From the NCBI RefSeq assembly GCF_022374895.2, contig NZ_CP092423.2, positions 2,046,001 through 2,110,000 on the forward strand: 64,000 bases of DNA, written 5' to 3'. This stretch comes from Mycobacterium lentiflavum. GTDB taxonomy: Bacteria > Actinomycetota > Actinomycetes > Mycobacteriales > Mycobacteriaceae. Positions 35,335-44,890 of this stretch are shown piece after piece; position 1 is the stretch's first letter, and each line of letters opens with the position of its first letter. The translations under genes and the position numbers were made by a program. The notes beneath the pieces are model-generated. The model saw only the letters and a program-made list of their open reading frames with translations, had not been told where the DNA came from and made no database searches.

Positions 35335-37329
35335 GTGTCCAAACTTTCAACCGCAGCGCGCCGGTTGCTCATCGGGCGACCGCAACGCAGCGACCGGCTG
35401 AGCCACACCCTGCTGCCCAAACGCATCGCCTTGCCGGTGTTCGCCTCCGACGCACTGTCCTCGGTGGCGTATGCGCCCGAGGAAATCTTCTTGATGCTGT
35501 CGGTGGCCGGAGCGGCCGCCTACGCGCTGACGCCGTGGATCGGCCTCGCGGTCGCCGCGGTCATGTTGGTCGTGGTGGCCAGCTACCGGCAGAACGTTCA
35601 CGCGTACCCGTCCGGCGGCGGTGACTACGAGGTGGTCACCACCAACCTGGGCGAGACGGCGGGCCTCGTCGTGGCCAGCGCGCTGATGGTGGATTATGTT
35701 CTCACCGTTGCTGTTTCGACCTCATCCGCGATGGCGAACATCGGTTCGGCGGTCCCGCTCGTGGCGCAGAACAAGGTGTGGTTCTGTGTGGCCGCCATCC
35801 TTTTGGTGATGGCGTTGAATTTGCGTGGGATCCGCGAGTCCGGGGTGGCTTTCGCGATCCCGACCTACGCATTCATCGTCGGGGTCGTCGTGATGATCGG
35901 GTGGGGGCTGATCCGGATTTTCGTGCTGGGCAATCCGCTGCGCGCCGAATCCGCCGCCTTCCAGATGCATGCCGAGCACGGCCAGATCGTCGGTTTCGCG
36001 TTTGCCTTCCTGCTGGCCCGCTCGTTCTCGTCCGGTTGCGCGGCGCTGACCGGTGTCGAGGCGATCAGCAATGGCGTGCCGGCGTTTCAGAAACCCAAGT
36101 CCCGCAACGCCGCAACGACGCTGCTGATGCTCGGCGCGATCGCGGTGACGCTGCTGATGGGCATCATCGTGCTGGCCCAGCAGATCCATGTGCAGCTGGT
36201 CGACGATCCCGCCACTCAGCTGACGGGTGCGCCGGCCGGCTACCTGCAGAAGACACTGGTGACCCAGCTCGCCGAGACGGTGTTCGGCAGCTTTCGAATC
36301 GGGTTCCTGCTCATCGCCACCGTGACGGCCCTGATCCTGGTGCTGGCGGCGAACACCGCGTTCAACGGGTTCCCGGTGCTCGGCTCGGTGCTGGCGCAGC
36401 ACAGTTATCTGCCGCGCCAGCTGCACACCCGCGGTGACCGCTTGGCCTTCTCGAACGGGATCCTGTTTCTGTCGGCGGCGGCTCTGGCATTCGTCATCGC
36501 GTTCCGCGGCGAGGTCACCGCGCTGATCCAGCTCTACATCGTCGGCGTGTTCATATCGTTCACGCTGAGCCAAATCGGCATGGTCCGGCACTGGACTCGC
36601 CTGTTGCGCAACGAGACCGACCCCAAGGCGCGGGCCAAGATGAAGCGCTCGCGGGTGATCAACACGGTCGGTCTGCTATCCACCGGCGCGGTTCTGCTGG
36701 TGGTGCTGGTCACCAAATTCTTTGCCGGGGCTTGGATCGCGATCGTCGCGATGGGCGCGCTGTTCGTCATCATGAAGATGATCCGCAGACACTACGCTAC
36801 CGTCTCCCGCGAACTGGAAGAGCAGGCCGCCGCCCAGCACGACGTGGTGCTGCCCAGCCGCAACCACGCTCTGGTGCTGGTGTCGAAGCTGCATCTACCG
36901 ACCCTGCGCGCTCTGGCCTACGCGCGCGCCACCCGGCCCGATGTGCTCGAGGCCGTCACGGTCAGCGTAGACGACGCGGAAACCCGTGCGCTGGTGCATG
37001 ATTGGGAGCACAGCGAGATCAGCGTGCCGCTGAAGGTCATCGCCTCGCCTTACCGCGACATCACCCGTCCGGTGCTCGATTACGTCAAGCGGGTCAGCAA
37101 GGACTCGCCGCGCACGGTGGTGACGGTCTTCATTCCCGAGTACGTCGTCGGCCACTGGTGGGAGCAGTTGCTACACAATCAAAGCGCGTTGCGACTCAAG
37201 GGCCGACTGCTGTTCATGCCAAACGTGATGGTGACTTCGGTTCCCTGGCAACTGAGTTCGTCGGAGCGACTCAAGACCCTGCAGCCGCACGCTGCTCCCG
37301 GTGACGCCCGCCGCGGAATCTTCGACTAA
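35335..37329 (+). CDS. APC-superfamily permease (Rv2690c-like)
   Basis: 664 residues. An LLPKRIALPVFASDALSSVAYAPEEI start (residues 27-52) is typical of the KUP/APC-like family. About twelve membrane helices to residue about 480, then a soluble C-terminal domain of about 180 residues (with NHALVLVSKLHLPTLRALAYA, resembling a universal-stress-type regulatory domain). Its position divergent from ceoB/ceoC hints at potassium transport, but the substrate is unproven. GTG start 35335. Confidence 0.87.
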   Translation: MSKLSTAARRLLIGRPQRSDRLSHTLLPKRIALPVFASDALSSVAYAPEEIFLMLSVAGAAAYALTPWIGLAVAAVMLVVVASYRQNVHAYPSGGGDYEVVTTNLGETAGLVVASALMVDYVLTVAVSTSSAMANIGSAVPLVAQNKVWFCVAAILLVMALNLRGIRESGVAFAIPTYAFIVGVVVMIGWGLIRIFVLGNPLRAESAAFQMHAEHGQIVGFAFAFLLARSFSSGCAALTGVEAISNGVPAFQKPKSRNAATTLLMLGAIAVTLLMGIIVLAQQIHVQLVDDPATQLTGAPAGYLQKTLVTQLAETVFGSFRIGFLLIATVTALILVLAANTAFNGFPVLGSVLAQHSYLPRQLHTRGDRLAFSNGILFLSAAALAFVIAFRGEVTALIQLYIVGVFISFTLSQIGMVRHWTRLLRNETDPKARAKMKRSRVINTVGLLSTGAVLLVVLVTKFFAGAWIAIVAMGALFVIMKMIRRHYATVSRELEEQAAAQHDVVLPSRNHALVLVSKLHLPTLRALAYARATRPDVLEAVTVSVDDAETRALVHDWEHSEISVPLKVIASPYRDITRPVLDYVKRVSKDSPRTVVTVFIPEYVVGHWWEQLLHNQSALRLKGRLLFMPNVMVTSVPWQLSSSERLKTLQPHAAPGDARRGIFD

Positions 37330-37350
37330 GCGGCCGACGAGGATAGTGTC

Positions 37351-38565
37351 GTGAGTGCCGAGGCCACGCTGCCGCCCGGGGAGCTGACGCTGGTCGCCGG
37401 CGCTCCCGCCAACGGCGGCAGCTGCGTGGCGCACCACGAAGGCCGGGTGGTGTTCGTTCGCTACGCCCTACCCGGTGAGCGGGTGCGGGTACGGGTCACC
37501 GCGGACCGGGGATCCTATTGGCACGCAGAGGTTGTCGAAGTAATCGACGCGTCGGCGGATCGGACCGATTCGTTGTGCCCGATCGCGGGCGTTGAGGGCG
37601 CCGGGTGTTGCGATCTGGCATTCGCCGCCCCGGAAGCGGTTCGGACGCTCAAGGGACAGGTGGTGGCCAATCAGCTGGAGCGCCTTGGCGGCCATCACTG
37701 GAGCGGTGAGGCGCAACCACTTTCGGATTGCGGACCCACCGGCTGGCGCACCCGGGTGCGCCTCGAGGTGGGCGCGGACGCCCGCCCCGGGTTTCACCGC
37801 TACCACAGCGACGAGCTGGTGACCGACTTGCGGTGTGCGCAACTGCCGCCGGGCATGCTGGACGGACTAACCCAGGCGTGTTCTCCGGGCGACCTGTCCC
37901 CGAACGCACAGCTGCACGTCGCCGTCGATGACGACGGATGCCGCCATGTGGTGCGCACCGTACGTAAAGGCGGGCGAACGGCGACCAATGTGGTGCAGGG
38001 CGACTACGAGGCAACCCAACGCGTCGGGCGGCGCAGCTGGCAGGTGCCGGTGACCGCGTTCTGGCAGGCGCACCGGGATGCGGCGCGGGTGTACAGCGCT
38101 CTGATCACCGACTGGGCACAGCCCGCCACCGGCATGAGTGTGTGGGATCTCTACGGCGGCGTCGGCGTTTTCGCCGCCGCCCTGGGCGCCGCGGTGGGGG
38201 AGTCCGGACGGGTTCTCTGCGTCGACACCTCGCGCGCGTCGACACGGGCCGCACGGGCCGCTCTGGTTGATCTTCCGCAGGTCGACGTGATCACCGATTC
38301 GGTGCGTCGCGCGGTGTCGGCACAGAAAGCCGGTGCCGACGTCGCGGTGCTGGATCCGCCGCGGTCGGGTGCCGGGCGCGACGTCGTCGATCTCCTCGCC
38401 GCCGCCGCCGTTCCGCGGGTGGTGCATATCGGTTGTGAGGCAGCATCTTTCGCTCGCGACATCGGCCTGTACCTCGGTCACGGTTATGCCGTCGAGCAGA
38501 TCGAGGTGTTCGACGCATTCCCGCTGACTCATCACACCGAATGCATCGCGCTGCTGAGCCGCTAG
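37351..38565 (+). CDS. 23S rRNA/tRNA uracil-5 methyltransferase, TrmA/RlmD family (Rv2689c-like)
   Basis: 404 residues. An N-terminal TRAM domain (about 8-65) and a Cys-rich region (CPIAGVEGAGCC, about 78-89) that could be an iron-sulfur remnant. The SAM Rossmann fold has WDLYGGVGVFAAALGA (about 265-280) and LDPPRSGAGRDVV (about 333-345). The catalytic-Cys motif HIGCEAASFARD (about 355-366) matches the family's nucleophile. Which uracil it methylates is not known from sequence. GTG 37351 is 21 bp past the permease stop. Confidence 0.9.
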   Translation: MSAEATLPPGELTLVAGAPANGGSCVAHHEGRVVFVRYALPGERVRVRVTADRGSYWHAEVVEVIDASADRTDSLCPIAGVEGAGCCDLAFAAPEAVRTLKGQVVANQLERLGGHHWSGEAQPLSDCGPTGWRTRVRLEVGADARPGFHRYHSDELVTDLRCAQLPPGMLDGLTQACSPGDLSPNAQLHVAVDDDGCRHVVRTVRKGGRTATNVVQGDYEATQRVGRRSWQVPVTAFWQAHRDAARVYSALITDWAQPATGMSVWDLYGGVGVFAAALGAAVGESGRVLCVDTSRASTRAARAALVDLPQVDVITDSVRRAVSAQKAGADVAVLDPPRSGAGRDVVDLLAAAAVPRVVHIGCEAASFARDIGLYLGHGYAVEQIEVFDAFPLTHHTECIALLSR

Positions 38566-38731
38566 CGGTGCAATGCCGCTGCGGAGATTCCCGCGGCAGG
38601 CTAGACTCCGTCGCGGTGTGCCGGGAAGTCTGGTCGGCGATTTCGTCATCGAACCATCGAGAGGCTCGGGTGGCTGCCGCCGAACAACGACCTGCGACCG
38701 TCCGACTCATGCTCACCCACGGGTGGGCGCC

Positions 38732-40195
38732 GTGAACGAAACTCTGCGGTACGCATTGCTGGTCTTGCTCGCCAGTGCCGTCGGTTTGATTGCGGTGTTG
38801 GCGAACCGGCTGACCGAGCGGGTCAAAATCCCGGTGCCCCTGCTGGTTCTGGTCGGAGCCGCGGTCGCGGCGCACACCGTGGCCGCGGTGCAGTCGCCGT
38901 CGGAGCCGACCGTCGAGCGGGTGATCACGATCGCGCTGGTGCTGGTGCTGTTCGACGGCGGCATGCACATCGGCCCGGCGCGCTTCCGCGCGGCCGCTGC
39001 CCCGATCCTTTCGGTCGGCGTCGTGGGCACCGCGCTCACCGCCGCCGGCGCCGCGGTGATCCTGCACTACCTCACCGGAATCGATTGGTTCCCTGCGGTG
39101 CTCGTGGCCACCGCGGTGGCGCCCACCGATCCGGCGGTGGTCTTCTCGGTACTGGGCAAACGCGAGATCGCCGGTCGCAGCAGCACCATCCTGGAGGGCG
39201 AATCCGGCGCCAACGACCCGGTCGGCATCGCCCTGATGGTCAGCCTGATCGCCGCCGGTGGCCTCAGCGTTGCCGGCTTCGTCAGCGTCGGAACGCAATT
39301 CGTTCTGCAAATGGCGATTGGTCTGGCCGTCGGGGTGATCGGCGGTCGCGCCCTGCTGGTGTTCATGCGCCGCGTGGCACTGCCTAGCGAAGGCCTCTAC
39401 CCGCTGCGGACACTGGCATCCAGCCTGATGCTGTACGGCATCGCCACGCTGGCGCACGGCTCCGGTTTTCTGGCGGTGTTCGTCGCGGGCATCGTGATCG
39501 GCGACGCTCGCGCGCCCTACAAGCCGGATATCAAGCGATTCCACGCCGCGTTGGCGGGTCTGGCCGAAATCGTCGCGTTCGCCGTCCTGGGGTTGACCGT
39601 CGACCTCAACGTCCTTGCCCACCCCGACGTATGGATTCCCGGGCTCGTCCTCGGCGCGGCCCTGACCGTGGTGATTCGGCCGCTGGCGGTGGGATCCTGC
39701 CTGCTTCCCGTGCGGCTGCAGCGAAACGAACGCAGCTTCATCCTCTTCGCCGGCCTCAAGGGTGCGGTGCCGATCCTGTTGGGCGAGTTCCTGCGGGCCG
39801 CGCACGTCGCCGATGCGGAGCGGCTGTACGGGATCGTGGTCATCGTCGTGATCTTCTCGGTGCTGGTGCAAGGCAGCTTGGTGCCCGGTGTCGCACAACT
39901 GCTGCGCCTGCCCATGCGTACCGTCGAGACGCAGCCGTGGGAGATCGGTATCCGGCTGCAGGACGAACCCGAGGGGATCCATCGCCTGCGCGTTGCGTCG
40001 GGGTCGGCCGCCGAGGGCTGCACGATCGAGGGTCTCGGCGATCGTGCCGGAGACATCTGGGTGAGCATGGTGGTGCGCGCCACCGGCCTGGTGCCGGTGC
40101 GGGGCGACACCGAACTGGAGGCCGGCGACGAGGTCGTCGTCCTGGCCGATCCCGAACTTCGCGACAGCCTGGCCGAACTGTTCGGCACTTCGTAG
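38732..40195 (+). CDS. Cation/proton antiporter (CPA1, NhaP2-like) with TrkA-C domain
   Basis: 487 residues. About twelve helices carry the CPA1 signature ATAVAPTDPAVVFSVLG (about 125-141) and ESGANDPVGIALMV (about 158-171), with the Asp pair needed for exchange. A C-terminal RCK_C/TrkA-C domain (about 400-487) suggests nucleotide or cation sensing, as in K+/H+ antiporters. GTG start 38732. It occupies the interval where M. tuberculosis carries antibiotic- and arsenic-transport genes (Rv2683-Rv2688c), so this locus has been exchanged between lineages. Confidence 0.88.
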   Translation: MNETLRYALLVLLASAVGLIAVLANRLTERVKIPVPLLVLVGAAVAAHTVAAVQSPSEPTVERVITIALVLVLFDGGMHIGPARFRAAAAPILSVGVVGTALTAAGAAVILHYLTGIDWFPAVLVATAVAPTDPAVVFSVLGKREIAGRSSTILEGESGANDPVGIALMVSLIAAGGLSVAGFVSVGTQFVLQMAIGLAVGVIGGRALLVFMRRVALPSEGLYPLRTLASSLMLYGIATLAHGSGFLAVFVAGIVIGDARAPYKPDIKRFHAALAGLAEIVAFAVLGLTVDLNVLAHPDVWIPGLVLGAALTVVIRPLAVGSCLLPVRLQRNERSFILFAGLKGAVPILLGEFLRAAHVADAERLYGIVVIVVIFSVLVQGSLVPGVAQLLRLPMRTVETQPWEIGIRLQDEPEGIHRLRVASGSAAEGCTIEGLGDRAGDIWVSMVVRATGLVPVRGDTELEAGDEVVVLADPELRDSLAELFGTS

Positions 40196-40232
40196 GCAGC
40201 TACATCCGACGTGGGCTGCGTAGACTGACGTG

Positions 40233-42146
40233 ATGCTGGAACAGATCCGCGGCCCTGCCGATCTGCAGCACCTTTCCCAACAGCAGCTCCGCGATCTGGC
40301 TGAGGAGATCCGCGAGTTCCTGATCCACAAGGTGGCTGCGACCGGGGGCCACCTGGGGCCGAATCTCGGCGTCGTCGAGCTGACGTTGGCGCTGCACCGG
40401 GTGTTCGACTCACCGCACGATCCGATCATCTTCGACACAGGTCACCAGGCCTACGTGCACAAGATGCTGACCGGACGCGCCCACGACTTCGAGACGCTGC
40501 GCAAAAAGGGCGGTCTGTCGGGGTATCCGTCGCGCGCCGAGAGCGAGCACGACTGGGTGGAGTCCAGCCACGCCAGTGCGGCCTTGTCCTACGCCGACGG
40601 CCTGGCCAAGGCGTTCGAACTGACCGGACACCGCAACCGGCATGTGGTCGCGGTCGTCGGGGACGGCGCGCTGACCGGCGGCATGTGCTGGGAGGCGCTG
40701 AACAACATCGCGGCGTCGGGTCGTCCGGTGGTCATCGTGGTCAACGACAACGGCCGCAGCTACGCACCCACGATCGGCGGTGTCGCCGACCACCTGGCCA
40801 TGCTGCGGCTGCAGCCGGCCTACGAGCAGGCGCTGGAAAAGGGCCGTGACGTGGTGCGTGCGGTGCCGCTGATCGGCGAGATCTGCTACCACTTCATGCA
40901 CAGCGTCAAGGCGGGCATCAAGGACTCGCTGGCCCCGCAGCTGCTGTTCACCGACCTCGGACTGAAATATGTCGGCCCGGTCGACGGTCACGACGAACGC
41001 GCCGTGGAGGCCGCGCTGCGCCGGGCCCGCGGGTTCGGCGGCCCGGTAATCGTCCACGTGGCCACCCGCAAGGGCATGGGATACGGCCCGGCCGAGGCCG
41101 ACGAAGCCGAACAGATGCACTCCACCGCGCCGATCGACCCGGCCACCGGCCAGGCCACCAAGATCCCGGGCCCGGGCTGGACGGCGACCTTCTCCGACGC
41201 GCTGATCGCTTACGCCAGAAAGCGCCGCGACATCGTGGCGATCACGGCGGCGATGCCCGGCCCGACCGGGCTGTCGGCGTTCGGGCAGCGGTTCCCGGAC
41301 CGGTTGTTCGACGTCGGCATCGCCGAGCAGCACGCGATGACGTCGGCCGCCGGCCTGGCAATGGGTGGGATGCACCCGGTGGTGGCGATCTACTCGACGT
41401 TCCTCAACCGGGCATTCGACCAGATCATGATGGACGTGGCGCTGCACAAGCTGCCCGTCACCATCGTGCTCGACCGTGCCGGGGTCACCGGTTCCGACGG
41501 CCCCAGCCACAACGGCATGTGGGACCTGTCTATGCTGAACATCGTGCCCGGCATGCGGGTGGCGGCCCCGCGCGACGCCACCCGGCTGCGCGAAGAACTC
41601 GGCGAGGCGCTGGAGGTCGACGACGGCCCTACCGCGCTGCGGTTCCCCAAAGGTGATGTGGGCGAAGATATTCCGGCTCTGGAACAACGGTCGGGAGTGG
41701 ATGTGCTCGCGGTGCCCGCCGACGGGCTAAACCACGATGTGCTGCTGGTGGCCGTCGGCGCGTTCGCCTCGATGGCGCTCGAGGTGGCCAAGCGGCTGCA
41801 CAACCAGGGCATCGGTGTGACCGTGATCGACCCGCGGTGGGTGCTGCCGGTCTCCGACGGTGTTCTCGAATTGGCGGTGCAGCACAAGCTGCTCGTCACA
41901 TGCGAGGACAACGGCGTCAATGGTGGTGTGGGTTCGGCGGTTTCGGCCGCGCTGCGCCGCGCCGACATCGACATGCCATGCCGCGACGTCGGCCTGGATC
42001 AAGAGTTCTACGAGCACGCCTCACGCAGTGAGGTACTCGCCGATGTCGGGCTGACCGACCAGGATGTGGCCCGCCGGATCACCGGTTGGGTTGCCGCCCT
42101 AGCCAGTAACGAATCCGAAGCGGAGATCCGCGAGCACCTGGACTAG
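40233..42146 (+). CDS. dxs: 1-deoxy-D-xylulose-5-phosphate synthase Dxs
   Basis: TPP enzyme joining pyruvate and glyceraldehyde-3-phosphate, first step of the MEP isoprenoid pathway. 637 residues. TPP motif [18 protein letters not shown] (about 149-166) with VVNDN, the catalytic [21 protein letters not shown] (about 362-382) including the conserved Glu, and a C-terminal transketolase domain. ATG 40233 gives [12 protein letters not shown] as in the M. tuberculosis enzyme; a GTG one codon earlier is unlikely. Confidence 0.97.
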   Translation: MLEQIRGPADLQHLSQQQLRDLAEEIREFLIHKVAATGGHLGPNLGVVELTLALHRVFDSPHDPIIFDTGHQAYVHKMLTGRAHDFETLRKKGGLSGYPSRAESEHDWVESSHASAALSYADGLAKAFELTGHRNRHVVAVVGDGALTGGMCWEALNNIAASGRPVVIVVNDNGRSYAPTIGGVADHLAMLRLQPAYEQALEKGRDVVRAVPLIGEICYHFMHSVKAGIKDSLAPQLLFTDLGLKYVGPVDGHDERAVEAALRRARGFGGPVIVHVATRKGMGYGPAEADEAEQMHSTAPIDPATGQATKIPGPGWTATFSDALIAYARKRRDIVAITAAMPGPTGLSAFGQRFPDRLFDVGIAEQHAMTSAAGLAMGGMHPVVAIYSTFLNRAFDQIMMDVALHKLPVTIVLDRAGVTGSDGPSHNGMWDLSMLNIVPGMRVAAPRDATRLREELGEALEVDDGPTALRFPKGDVGEDIPALEQRSGVDVLAVPADGLNHDVLLVAVGAFASMALEVAKRLHNQGIGVTVIDPRWVLPVSDGVLELAVQHKLLVTCEDNGVNGGVGSAVSAALRRADIDMPCRDVGLDQEFYEHASRSEVLADVGLTDQDVARRITGWVAALASNESEAEIREHLD

Positions 42147-42262
42147 AACCAATTTGGTGCATCAGGCCACCGGGCCAAAGCAATACAATAGAAATAGTGG
42201 ATCAAGGACACAATCGGTGCTTGCCCACCCGACCGCAAGCCTCGACGAGAAGGACCTGGTCA

Positions 42263-42610
42263 ATGAGCACAGACCGCCACCCACAACTGGCTCAGGCGCT
42301 GGAATACGGACAGCAATTGCAATCGGCCCTCGAGGACGACCTGTACCGCACCCACACTGAAACCTTCACGGCCACCGACGAAGCCAAGACCGTCGAAGTG
42401 ACCGTGAACGGGCGCCGCAACGTCACCGACCTCCAAATCGAAGATGGCCTGCTGCGGCTGGGCGCCGAAACGGTCGAACAGCGCGTCAACGAGGCGTTGC
42501 GCAACGCGGCGGCCGTGGTGAATGCGGCCAACGAAGCCCAGCAGCAACGGCTGATCGAGTCCCTGGCCGGCATTGCCGGGTCGATGACGGACACGTTGGG
42601 CTTGGCCTAA
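42263..42610 (+). CDS. EspL-like YbaB/EbfC-fold protein
   Basis: 115 residues, about the length of ESX-1 protein EspL. The core (TFTATDEAKTVEVTVNGRR, TDLQIEDGLLRLGAETVEQR, VNEALRNAAAV) matches what I remember of EspL, including the near-identical FxATDEAxTVEVTxNG and LxIEDGLL segments. EspL has a YbaB nucleoid-protein fold and is needed for stable EspA/EspD-type effectors. AAGGAC lies about 8 bp ahead of ATG 42263. It converges with the espD-like gene. A -10-like TACAAT is at 42184-42189. Confidence 0.82.
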   Translation: MSTDRHPQLAQALEYGQQLQSALEDDLYRTHTETFTATDEAKTVEVTVNGRRNVTDLQIEDGLLRLGAETVEQRVNEALRNAAAVVNAANEAQQQRLIESLAGIAGSMTDTLGLA

Positions 42611-42649
42611 CCGCGAAGGCCCGCTCAGAGTCGCCGGCGCGGTGGGCGA

Positions 42650-43246
42650 TCAGCCATTGTTGTATCGGGTCGCGAACACGCGGGCCTGGGTCTCGGTAGC
42701 TCGCTGCGGCGACGCCAACTCCATGCCCTTCTCCAGCAGGTCGCTGACAGCATCGGGATCACCCGCCCCCAGCTCGCACATGGTCTCGAACAGGAACTCA
42801 TGCTGGGCGGCTTGCCCCTTTTGGGCCGCCAGGTGCGCAATGACGAGGATCTCCTCGGCCAGCTGCGATTCGGTAAGGCGTGTCACGTCTGCGGACAGAG
42901 CCACCCGCTCGATCGCGCCGTCCCCGAGTGCCGAAACCGATACTGTCCCAGGAGGATTGGTCACGGTGAACAGCGCTATGACGTCTTCGGCTTCCTCGGG
43001 GGCGTGTGTCACCGAATCGATGGCCTCCAGCACCGTCGTGGCCTCTTCGGGCGCGGCCGGTGCATATACGGGTGACATGTCGACGGCTTCGCTCGCTGAC
43101 TCTGCCCCGACGTCTGCGGTGGCGGCGGAGAAGTCAAGGGCGGCCGACGCGTCGGTGCCGGTGTCGGCGGGTTCACCGGCGGAGAAATCCATCGCGGCGA
43201 AGAGGTCATCGCCGCCGTCTTCGTTCTTACCCGGATCCTGGGCCAT
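42650..43246 (-). CDS. EspD-like ESX-1 secretion-associated protein
   Basis: 198 residues. An acidic, low-complexity N-terminal half leads into a conserved core that closely resembles EspD of M. tuberculosis as I recall it: IALFTVTNPPGTVSVSALGD, ESQLAEEILVIAHLAAQKGQ and the final ARVFATRY. EspD stabilises EspA and EspC and supports ESX-1 function, partly independently of its own secretion. ATG 43246. It is third in the espA-like/espC-like/espD-like minus-strand series, with 56 bp from the previous gene. EspH-type proteins are the main alternative. Confidence 0.82.
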   Translation of the reverse strand: MAQDPGKNEDGGDDLFAAMDFSAGEPADTGTDASAALDFSAATADVGAESASEAVDMSPVYAPAAPEEATTVLEAIDSVTHAPEEAEDVIALFTVTNPPGTVSVSALGDGAIERVALSADVTRLTESQLAEEILVIAHLAAQKGQAAQHEFLFETMCELGAGDPDAVSDLLEKGMELASPQRATETQARVFATRYNNG

Positions 43247-43302
43247 TGCGTCCTACTCTCATCGCGGCTGTCGGTGGAATGCCTGCTTTTCGCCCTGCTT
43301 GC

Positions 43303-43620
43303 TCAGCCGGGGCGCAGCTGGGTGTCGAGGTCTTGAGCGGCCTTCTGGTCGGTGCCCTCGTACGCTTGGGCGGCCACACGCAATTTCGTGGCGAGGTCGT
43401 CGGCAACCTTGATCATCAGACCGAGCGCCTCGGTGCGGCGAGCCTCGACCTCGACCACCGCATCGTTGCCGGGTCCGCAGGCCACACCATGGCTGACCCA
43501 CGCGTTGACGCCGACTCCCTCGACCGCGGTGGCCGATTTCTTGAAGTCTTCGGTGGTTCTCTGCTGCGCCGCCGCGAGCACGTCGACGAGATATTTTGAG
43601 GTGACGCTCAGATTTGTCAT
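43303..43620 (-). CDS. EspC-like ESX-1 substrate
   Basis: 105 residues (EspC is about 103). Helix-turn-helix WXG100-sized fold. It has a SHGVACGPGNDAV turn comparable to EspC's THGPYCSQFNDTL, and a C-terminal T7SS export motif YxxxD (AYEGTDQ, Tyr88-Asp92 or close) in the same place as in EspC. EspC is co-secreted with EspA and forms filaments. ATG 43620 has GGAG 7 bp ahead. 31 bp downstream of the espA-like gene, so probably co-transcribed and co-secreted with its product. Confidence 0.85.
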   Translation of the reverse strand: MTNLSVTSKYLVDVLAAAQQRTTEDFKKSATAVEGVGVNAWVSHGVACGPGNDAVVEVEARRTEALGLMIKVADDLATKLRVAAQAYEGTDQKAAQDLDTQLRPG

Positions 43621-43651
43621 CGGATTCTCCTCGATGTCTGGTTCGCGATGT

Positions 43652-44890
43652 CTAGTTCGCCGCTACCGGCCCCTGCGCCTGCTCAGCTCCGGGTGCCGTG
43701 AGTTCGACGGGCGGGCGCTCGGTGGCCTCGTTGCCTGCGGCCGCACCCGCGATGTCCTCGTTCACTGTGGCTTCCTCGGGGGCGGCGCTCCCGGGAGCGG
43801 TGGGTTCGCCGGCGGCCGGGGCCGTCTTGCCGCGCTGAGCGGTGGTGACCGGCGGCTGCGTGACGGGGCTCAGAACGGCCGAAGTTTGCTGGCCCGGCAG
43901 GTCTTCGTCCCGGGCGGGCTCGCGGATTAGCGGGGTCAGGCTGGGCAGGCCGCTTACCGGTCGTTCCGGCATTTGGGTCGGCTGACTGTGGTTACGGACA
44001 ATCGTCGATTCGGTCGGCGCGGCCTGGCCCGTTGACGGGGCCGGGTCGGGCATGGCCATCGCAGCGGTCCCGCTGGAGAAGTTGGAGACTTTAGAGCCTT
44101 TCGCGGGTGCCGTGCGGACGGTCGGCAAAATGTGAGAATCCGACAGGTAACTGGTCATTTCGGTGATAATCTTCTCGTATTCTTCGACCACTGCCTTTAT
44201 CTTCGGCCTGGTCTCGGTGCCCGAATAGAATTCCATGTAACCGAGGGCACTTACCGTCGCTGCGATCGCGGCCAGGGTGACTACTTTCTGAAACACCAAC
44301 GACGAGGCTTCGCTGCCGTATGCTTTGATCAGTAGGGCAACAAATATGCACCCGGTAAGACCGTCCTTGATGCCCGCGACCGCACGGCGTATTTCAGTGA
44401 GCTGAGCGACTTCAGCGGCAAGCGCATCCATCATCGCCTGATCCTTTTTTTGCATCAGGGAAACACGATTCAGTTGGGCTTGGTTCTGCTTGGCATACTC
44501 TTGCGACGCGGTGGACTCCCACCTGCTGTCGGGGATGGCCGACTCCAAGTCCCGCTTGGGCGAGTCGAGTTTCGAACGGGCATTGTCGAATTCGACTCCC
44601 TTGGTTGCGTCACCAAGACCGAGGCAGTATTCGAAGACCGTAATGGCGACGATGCCCCACTCGATAATCGGCACCTCTGCCGCCCAGGGATTGGTTCGCT
44701 CCTGCAGGCCACGTTCTATTTCAGCCTTAATTCTTCGCTCGGCGATGCCCTTGACGATGATTTTGGTGGTTTCCATGCCGAATGCGCCGGCGCCGATGCC
44801 CGTCGCAATCCAATCCTTGGCGGCGATATTCCTTCCAATGCCGGCGAGACTACCCACGAGGCCGCCGATTTCTGATGCTGCAACGGCCAT
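43652..44890 (-). CDS. EspA/EspE-family ESX-1 effector-like protein
   Basis: 412 residues (EspA about 392). The N-terminal 100 residues are helical with Gly/Ala-rich stretches. The family core DSRWESTASQEYAKQNQAQL (121-140) corresponds to EspA's WLGSAADKYAGKN, but the WxG turn is WES here. A long helix (144-178) precedes two hydrophobic segments (about 179-191 and 198-218), then a Pro/Ala/Thr-rich C-terminus. A terminal TERPPVE resembles the conserved ERAPVE of EspA and EspE. ATG 44890 has AGAAGGG about 9 bp ahead. First gene of the three-gene series. Confidence 0.78.
   Translation of the reverse strand: MAVAASEIGGLVGSLAGIGRNIAAKDWIATGIGAGAFGMETTKIIVKGIAERRIKAEIERGLQERTNPWAAEVPIIEWGIVAITVFEYCLGLGDATKGVEFDNARSKLDSPKRDLESAIPDSRWESTASQEYAKQNQAQLNRVSLMQKKDQAMMDALAAEVAQLTEIRRAVAGIKDGLTGCIFVALLIKAYGSEASSLVFQKVVTLAAIAATVSALGYMEFYSGTETRPKIKAVVEEYEKIITEMTSYLSDSHILPTVRTAPAKGSKVSNFSSGTAAMAMPDPAPSTGQAAPTESTIVRNHSQPTQMPERPVSGLPSLTPLIREPARDEDLPGQQTSAVLSPVTQPPVTTAQRGKTAPAAGEPTAPGSAAPEEATVNEDIAGAAAGNEATERPPVELTAPGAEQAQGPVAAN

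Noticed and set aside
38566..40230. Long minus-strand frame antisense to the antiporter gene
   Set aside because: The plus strand has clear CPA1 motifs and membrane helices; the antisense product is Gln/His/Arg-rich with no family features.
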